DNA of 63,649 nt from an uncultured Lachnospiraceae bacterium (GTDB lineage: Bacteria > Bacillota > Clostridia > Lachnospirales > Lachnospiraceae): the NCBI GenBank assembly GCA_910579425.1, contig CAJTVL010000019.1, positions 1 to 63,649 on the forward strand. Reading direction: 5' to 3'. The notes beneath the pieces are model-generated. The model had not been told where the DNA came from and made no database searches. It saw only the letters and a program-made list of their open reading frames with translations. How positions within the stretch are numbered: position 1 is the first letter of the stretch; the number at the start of each line of letters is the position of its first letter. Below, piece by piece: positions 59,473 to 63,649 of the stretch. Both the position numbers and the translations under genes were made by a program.

Positions 59473-61113
59473 ATGAAACAGCTTAAAGATCCTGTTTATG
59501 GATATATCAATGTTGACGATGAATATATTCCCCTGATTGATACTGCCGAGTTTCAACGGCTGAGAAACATCCGCCAGACAGGCTATCAGGCGTTGTATCC
59601 CTCCGCACTGCACAATCGATTTGTACATTCCTTCGGAGTCTTCCATTTAGGCGGGAAGGCCTTTCACTGTTTTAAGGAGAATGTACGCGAAGCTGATTTT
59701 CCTGAATATAGAAATGTAAACTGGGATAAACTGAGAAAATCTTTTTTGCTTGCCTGTTTGTTGCATGATGTAGGGCATTCTCCTTTTTCTCATACCGGGG
59801 AGGAATATTATAAGCGAAGCACAGATTTTATGGCTGAGTTTAAAAAAGCCCTTCCTGACTGTGCGGAATTTCTTGAAGCCTTGAAGAGCGGTACCGGTAA
59901 GCCTCACGAGGCGATGAGTGCATTAGTCGGCTTGGAGATGCTCCGTCAATACAGAATTTGCGATGTGGATGAAGAATTATTTGTACGGGCGATCATTGGG
60001 GTAAAATATGAGAGCAATGATGAAAGTCATTTAATTGAAAATACTATTATCGAAATGTTAAACGGTTCACTTATAGATGTTGATAAGCTGGACTACTTGC
60101 TTCGCGATGCATATGTGACCGGATTTAATACGATGGTATTAGATGTAGATCGGCTTTTTGCCGCCTATACGATCGTAAAATACACAGACGCATACTCGAA
60201 ACCACGATATATTGCAGCATATAAGCGGGGCGCCTTAAGTGTGATTGAAAATGTCACCTTTGCAAATGACCTGGAGAGACATTGGATCCAAAATCATCCA
60301 ACTATCCTTTATGATGTAAAATTGATTCAACAAGCTATTGAGCGGTATGATAATTACATGGTTACTACCTATGCGGAGAATTTAGGAGCAGAGAAAAGTA
60401 TTTTTACCAAAAGCGCACTATCACCCTCAGGTTATAAGGAAAAGGGTATTCCACTATGCCTGCTCTGTGATGATGACATAATATATTGGTTGAAAAATGT
60501 ATCAAATAATAAAATATCAGATCAGTTTTTCAATCGTTCCAAACGATTAAAACCGTTGTGGAAAAGCGAAGTCGAATTCCGCCATTTAGAAAAGGAATTA
60601 ATTGGTCAGGGAATAAGACGTGCATTTAAAAATGAACTCAATGCAATAAAAGATAACACTTTTTTCATAAATGGAGAAACCTTGGAATTGGCCAAAGCTG
60701 AAAAGAAGCGCCAGGAAAAGGCATGTGAATCAACCAATCCTCAGATCAAAGAGATTGCTGAAACTGCGCTGCCTGCACAAGAAAAAGTATTAAGAGTCCT
60801 TCACCTGTTTAAGCAATTTGCAACAGATGAAGAACTGGATTTTGAATTTGCATTTATATACATGGATAATAATTTTGAAAGTAATTATGTTAAATTGGAG
60901 CAGTCAGATATTCACATAGTCTTTGCGCCTAAACGGATTATTCCACTGAGGCAGGCGTTAACGGTTAGAGGTCTCAAGCCTGATGAAAATGAGAAAGACG
61001 GACATTATTTTCTTTATACAACAAGCCAAAATATTCAGAGATTACTTCAGAAAGGAAAAAATCCTGCTGAAGAGATTATGACGTATATCTCAAAGCATTG
61101 GGATATAGTTTGA
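59473..61113 (+). CDS. HD-domain protein, dGTPase/SAMHD1-like
   Basis: 546 residues. HD motifs are in order: HNRFVHSFGVFHL, LLHDVGHSPFSH (metal-binding His-Asp) and DVDKLDYLLRD (metal Asp). The arrangement matches deoxynucleoside triphosphate triphosphohydrolases and their SAMHD1 relatives, which split dNTPs to nucleoside and triphosphate. The C-terminal half (about 350-546) is rich in Lys and Glu and has no match that I know. AAGGGG precedes the ATG. AT-rich composition and an isolated position between host genes suggest acquisition by transfer. Confidence 0.85.
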   Translation: MKQLKDPVYGYINVDDEYIPLIDTAEFQRLRNIRQTGYQALYPSALHNRFVHSFGVFHLGGKAFHCFKENVREADFPEYRNVNWDKLRKSFLLACLLHDVGHSPFSHTGEEYYKRSTDFMAEFKKALPDCAEFLEALKSGTGKPHEAMSALVGLEMLRQYRICDVDEELFVRAIIGVKYESNDESHLIENTIIEMLNGSLIDVDKLDYLLRDAYVTGFNTMVLDVDRLFAAYTIVKYTDAYSKPRYIAAYKRGALSVIENVTFANDLERHWIQNHPTILYDVKLIQQAIERYDNYMVTTYAENLGAEKSIFTKSALSPSGYKEKGIPLCLLCDDDIIYWLKNVSNNKISDQFFNRSKRLKPLWKSEVEFRHLEKELIGQGIRRAFKNELNAIKDNTFFINGETLELAKAEKKRQEKACESTNPQIKEIAETALPAQEKVLRVLHLFKQFATDEELDFEFAFIYMDNNFESNYVKLEQSDIHIVFAPKRIIPLRQALTVRGLKPDENEKDGHYFLYTTSQNIQRLLQKGKNPAEEIMTYISKHWDIV

Positions 61114-61145
61114 GTACATAATACAGCACTGGTATTAGATTAAAA

Positions 61146-61186
61146 AAATCAGCCTGGGGCCGCTTGGCTTTCGGCTGATTTCTTTT
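61146..61186 (+). terminator. Terminator of the HD-domain cassette
   Basis: AAATCAGCC and GGCTGATTT arms enclose a GC-rich loop and are followed by CTTTTTG. It lies 35 bases past the HD gene stop. Confidence 0.85.
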
Positions 61187-61264
61187 TGTCAGGCAACACC
61201 TGTCATAATTCCTTCTCTCAGTACAGGCTACCGCCAACCTCTTAAAAAGATCGCCCCTATCCCG

Positions 61265-61750
61265 TCACATCCTCTTCTTATAATAAGCAAGCGCGGCGAG
61301 ATAGGAAAAAAGAAAGGTATCCAGCCCAAAGAGCAGGGCTTTGACCAGCACCGGTTCGTAGATTCCCCCGATCAGCGCGGCGGCACTCCCCACAATCAAA
61401 AGTACCTTAAGGGCAGTCTGGCTGGCTTTTGAGCCAATCTGCTCCAGCCTCTCATCCGCGTTTTCAAGCCGGCTCTTTTTCAGCTTTTCTTCATTATTAA
61501 GAAGCACCATGTTCCTGACAAAGAGAACTGCCATTCCAAGCACAAGCCCCGTGCCGAAACCGCAATATACGCCCAGAATATATTCCGGCAGAATCCCTGC
61601 GCCACTGTCAGCCGCCGCCAGGGCAGAGCCTGCAATCAAAAGGCCCGCCGCCGCAATCAGCCCGATCCACACATTTCTCCGTTTCAGTACCTTTCTGTAT
61701 TCTTCATTATTAACCGCCGTTGTAGCGCAAAAAAGTCCCCTGAACCTCAT
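61265..61750 (-). CDS. Membrane protein partner of the XRE regulator
   Basis: 161 residues with four hydrophobic segments (about 27-48, 57-80, 113-132, 136-156) and a charged loop. The start overlaps the XRE stop (ATGA), so it is translated by coupling. Small XRE-plus-membrane-protein pairs of this shape are common in Firmicutes; the biochemical role is unknown. Confidence 0.75.
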   Translation of the reverse strand: MRFRGLFCATTAVNNEEYRKVLKRRNVWIGLIAAAGLLIAGSALAAADSGAGILPEYILGVYCGFGTGLVLGMAVLFVRNMVLLNNEEKLKKSRLENADERLEQIGSKASQTALKVLLIVGSAAALIGGIYEPVLVKALLFGLDTFLFSYLAALAYYKKRM

Positions 61751-61956
61751 AAATTTTCTTCCTCCTTATCAAAAATGAACATCTCCTCGATGGTCACCTG
61801 AAAAAATTGAGCTATCTTGTGTGCCAAAACCAGAGAAGCCTTATATTTCCCACTTTCCAGAGAAATGATCGTCTGCCTCGTCACATTGACCGCCTCGGCC
61901 AATTCCTCCTGGGTGACCTTTCTCTCCTTTCTGTATTGAGCAATTCTGGTCTGCAT
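61747..61956 (-). CDS. XRE-family helix-turn-helix regulator
   Basis: 69 residues, nearly all helix-turn-helix: VTQEELAEAVNVTRQTIISL followed by ESGKY, the YgzD/Cro-like type. AAAGGAG precedes the ATG at 61956. The promoter region contains two copies of a 17-bp motif, so it probably represses its own operon. Confidence 0.92.
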   Translation of the reverse strand: MQTRIAQYRKERKVTQEELAEAVNVTRQTIISLESGKYKASLVLAHKIAQFFQVTIEEMFIFDKEEENL

Positions 61957-61988
61957 TGTAATACTCCTTTTTCATGAAGCCAATCATT

Positions 61989-62039
61989 GTATAGCATGCT
62001 TTACATTTTAAGTATAGTTTACTTTACATCGTATGTCAA
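61989..62039 (-). promoter_or_regulatory. Promoter and tandem operators of the XRE operon
   Basis: GTATAG-N4-CTTTACA occurs at 61989-62005 and 62012-62028 on the plus strand, 23 bases apart. The minus-strand TTGACA (62034-62039) and TATACT (62011-62016), 17 bases apart, overlap the second copy; the first lies just downstream. Confidence 0.8.
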
Positions 62040-62077
62040 GTGGGCTTTACAATAATTTTTCTGTCACTTCTATGCCC

Positions 62078-62117
62078 AAAAGGCGCGATACTGCTTTTGC
62101 ACAGTACCACGCCTTTT
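62078..62117 (-). terminator. Hairpin downstream of the GH13 gene
   Basis: AAAAGGCG and CGCCTTTT arms with inner CTG/CAG pairing, between the GH13 stop (62184) and the XRE promoter. The T-run is only four bases, so termination is probable but not certain. Confidence 0.5.
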
Positions 62118-62183
62118 ATTCACCGCAAACAGCTATAAAATTGTAACCCGTCTCTTATAAAACATGGACTCGTCCACCCGGCT

Positions 62184-63494
62184 TTAGCGCTCCATCTTCC
62201 AAAAAAATGCGCTGTAAGCGGGAAGCTCGCTTCCGCCGCCGAAATCGTGGGTCTTGCCGGAAATCAAATCCTGAGCCAGTCCGCAGCCTGCATCAAAATG
62301 GGCCGTATAAGGCTCTCCGTCAGCATTGATGGCTACCAGCACTCTTTCTCCTTCCGTCTTTCTCTCAAAAATACACTGCTTATTCGTCAGAACCACCGAC
62401 CTGAAATCTCCGTAATTCAGAGCCCTGGATTCCCTTTTGGCTTTCGCCAGTTTGCTGATCCACTGGGAAAGCTCATTAAACTCCGGTTCCGCAAAGCTCG
62501 CCCGAAGGGCCGGATCCCCCTCTCTCTTATCTGCTTTTGCTCCCCACTCACTTCCGTAATATACACAGGGAATCCCCGGCATTCCAAAGCACAGGGCATA
62601 GATCAGGGGCAGATGTTCTTCCTTACTCAAAATGCTGGCCACTCTTGTTACATCATGGTTATCCACAAAGGAAAGCATGTGTTTTCCTTTGTAAAGGGTC
62701 CAATTCTCCGGACCGAACTGCCGCATCAGGGAATGGATGATCTCAAACATATTCATGCTGTTAAAGCTGGAATACAGCCCCTTATAGCACTCATAATTGG
62801 TAGCGGAATGGAGCATGCTGTCATTGACCAGACGGTTATAGTCGCCGTGAAGCATCTCCCCTAAAAGGTAAAAGTCAGGCTTAAGACCTTCCGTAAAGCT
62901 CCGCAGCCTTCTTACAAAGTTTTCATCCAGGCAGTAAGCCACATCCAGCCGCAGTCCGTCAATATCAAATTCGTCCACCCAGTATTTCACCGCATCCAGA
63001 AGGTGCTCCACCACCTCCCCATTCTGCAGGTTCAGCTTTACAAGATCATAGTTTCCTTCCCAGCCCTCATACCAAAGACCGTCATTATAATTGGAATTTC
63101 CACCCAGATTAATGTGGAACCATCCAAGATAAGGCGACCTCTCTCTATTCCTTATCACATCCTGAAACTGATAAAAGCCTCTTCCCACATGATTGAACAC
63201 ACCGTCCAGCACCACACGGATTCCGTTTGCGTGGAGCTTATCCACCACTTCCTTAAAATCCTCATTGCTTCCCAGCCGGGCGTCGATCTTTTTGTAATCT
63301 CTGGTATTATATCCATGAGTGTCAGACTCAAATACAGGTGAAAAATAGATTGCATTCACATTCAGCTTCTTTATGTGCGGAATCCAATCCTCCACCTTCT
63401 TAATTCTATTTACCAAAACACCGTCATTCTCAAAAGGCGCTCCACAAAATCCCAGCGGATAAATCTGATAAAAGACACTTTCATATGCCCACAT
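62184..63494 (-). CDS. GH13-family alpha-amylase/alpha-glucosidase-type enzyme
   Basis: 436 residues without signal peptide, so cytoplasmic. Catalytic motifs are DGLRLDVAYC (nucleophile Asp), LLGEMLHGDY (acid Glu) and FVDNHDVTR (transition-state Asp), with VVLDGVFNHVG as conserved region I. It lacks the N-terminal CBM34 of cyclomaltodextrinases, yet its core is close to those of maltodextrin-hydrolysing enzymes. It starts at the ATG at 63494 with a GGAGGAG site. It may degrade maltodextrins brought in by an importer encoded elsewhere. Confidence 0.9.
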   Translation of the reverse strand: MWAYESVFYQIYPLGFCGAPFENDGVLVNRIKKVEDWIPHIKKLNVNAIYFSPVFESDTHGYNTRDYKKIDARLGSNEDFKEVVDKLHANGIRVVLDGVFNHVGRGFYQFQDVIRNRERSPYLGWFHINLGGNSNYNDGLWYEGWEGNYDLVKLNLQNGEVVEHLLDAVKYWVDEFDIDGLRLDVAYCLDENFVRRLRSFTEGLKPDFYLLGEMLHGDYNRLVNDSMLHSATNYECYKGLYSSFNSMNMFEIIHSLMRQFGPENWTLYKGKHMLSFVDNHDVTRVASILSKEEHLPLIYALCFGMPGIPCVYYGSEWGAKADKREGDPALRASFAEPEFNELSQWISKLAKAKRESRALNYGDFRSVVLTNKQCIFERKTEGERVLVAINADGEPYTAHFDAGCGLAQDLISGKTHDFGGGSELPAYSAFFWKMER

Positions 63495-63649
63495 GCTCTC
63501 TCCTCCTCTTTCTCTGTCCTATATGTGATCTATCTGGGGCCTTCGCCTCCAAATAACCTCTTTCATTTTAGCATACCTGATCTGTTCTGTATACCCTAAG
63601 CTCCCGGGAAAAATTATAACAACGCCCCCTAACCTTGTTGGCCGTACCT
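63495..63649. other. Gap upstream of the GH13 gene, no gene seen
   Basis: No open frame with a ribosome site. On the minus strand a TAAAAT near 63566-63571 and a TATAAT near 63615-63620 are -10-like, but neither has a convincing -35 box. Confidence 0.3.

Noticed and set aside
58900..61186. Prophage or integrative element around the AT-rich HD cassette
   Set aside because: No integrase, att-like direct repeats or phage structural genes flank it; only the composition is unusual.

Overview
The window is most likely chromosomal DNA of a Gram-positive anaerobe of the class Clostridia, probably family Lachnospiraceae. The evidence is the gene families and their order (prfA-prmC-DUF1385-rpmE-rho, a DUF5716/DUF5717 pair, LplB/YtcP-type sugar ABC permeases, PadR-DUF1700-DUF4097), strong AGGAGG-type ribosome binding sites and TTGACA/TATAAT promoters. 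The genus cannot be fixed from the sequence alone. I see no tRNA, rRNA, CRISPR array, insertion sequence or integrase. Most genes are on the minus strand.

Layout. 1-3 kb: end of a heparinase II/III-like gene, then a sigma factor with its DUF4179 anti-sigma partner. 3.1-5.8 kb: an AT-rich patch with two decayed RelA/SpoT-like copies flanking a DUF2142 membrane protein gene that is split by a run of ten G. 5.9-10.9 kb: translation and termination genes (prfA, prmC, DUF1385, rpmE, rho). 11.3-22.2 kb: a purine block (purF-like, purB, purC) preceded on the same strand by four uncharacterised genes: a large DUF5717 protein, an Hsp70-like DUF5716 protein, a TPR-like protein and a coiled-coil membrane protein. 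22.2-25 kb: an NSS-family sodium symporter and a SpoIID-like peptidoglycan-binding protein. 25.3-31 kb (plus strand): a LacI regulator, two CUT1 permeases and a lipoprotein solute-binding protein, forming a complete oligosaccharide importer without its ATPase, then a GNAT acetyltransferase. 31-35 kb: lipoprotein, ribokinase, glycogen branching enzyme, secreted protein. 35.4-43.3 kb: TetR regulator, htpG under a CIRCE element, a PrsA-like foldase, an FAD dehydrogenase, a PHP phosphoesterase, a HAD phosphatase and a class II aldolase. 43.3-46.5 kb: a VIT/VWA surface protein with a GSEP-transmembrane-arginine tail next to an exosortase, preceded by six perfectly phased 11-bp repeats. 46.5-49 kb: LysR, MetQ, a nicotinamidase-like hydrolase. 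49-53.4 kb: MarR plus a heterodimeric multidrug ABC exporter. 53.4-58.9 kb: TraX-like protein, ECF S component, PadR operon, duplicated PF06541 membrane protein. 59-61.1 kb: an AT-rich two-gene cassette with an HD-domain dNTPase-like protein. 61.2-63.5 kb: XRE regulator with membrane partner and a GH13 alpha-glucosidase-type enzyme.

The strongest candidates for something new are: (i) the exosortase/GSEP-VWA pair with the 11-bp phased repeat array in its divergent promoter region; (ii) the four-gene DUF5717/DUF5716/TPR/coiled-coil cassette, which looks like an Hsp70-type machine with dedicated helical-repeat partners; (iii) the G10 tract splitting the DUF2142 gene, a possible on/off switch; (iv) a family of double-hairpin intergenic repeats ending at ribosome binding sites; and (v) the HD-domain cassette of foreign composition. 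Family assignments come from motif recognition by eye, without database searches.
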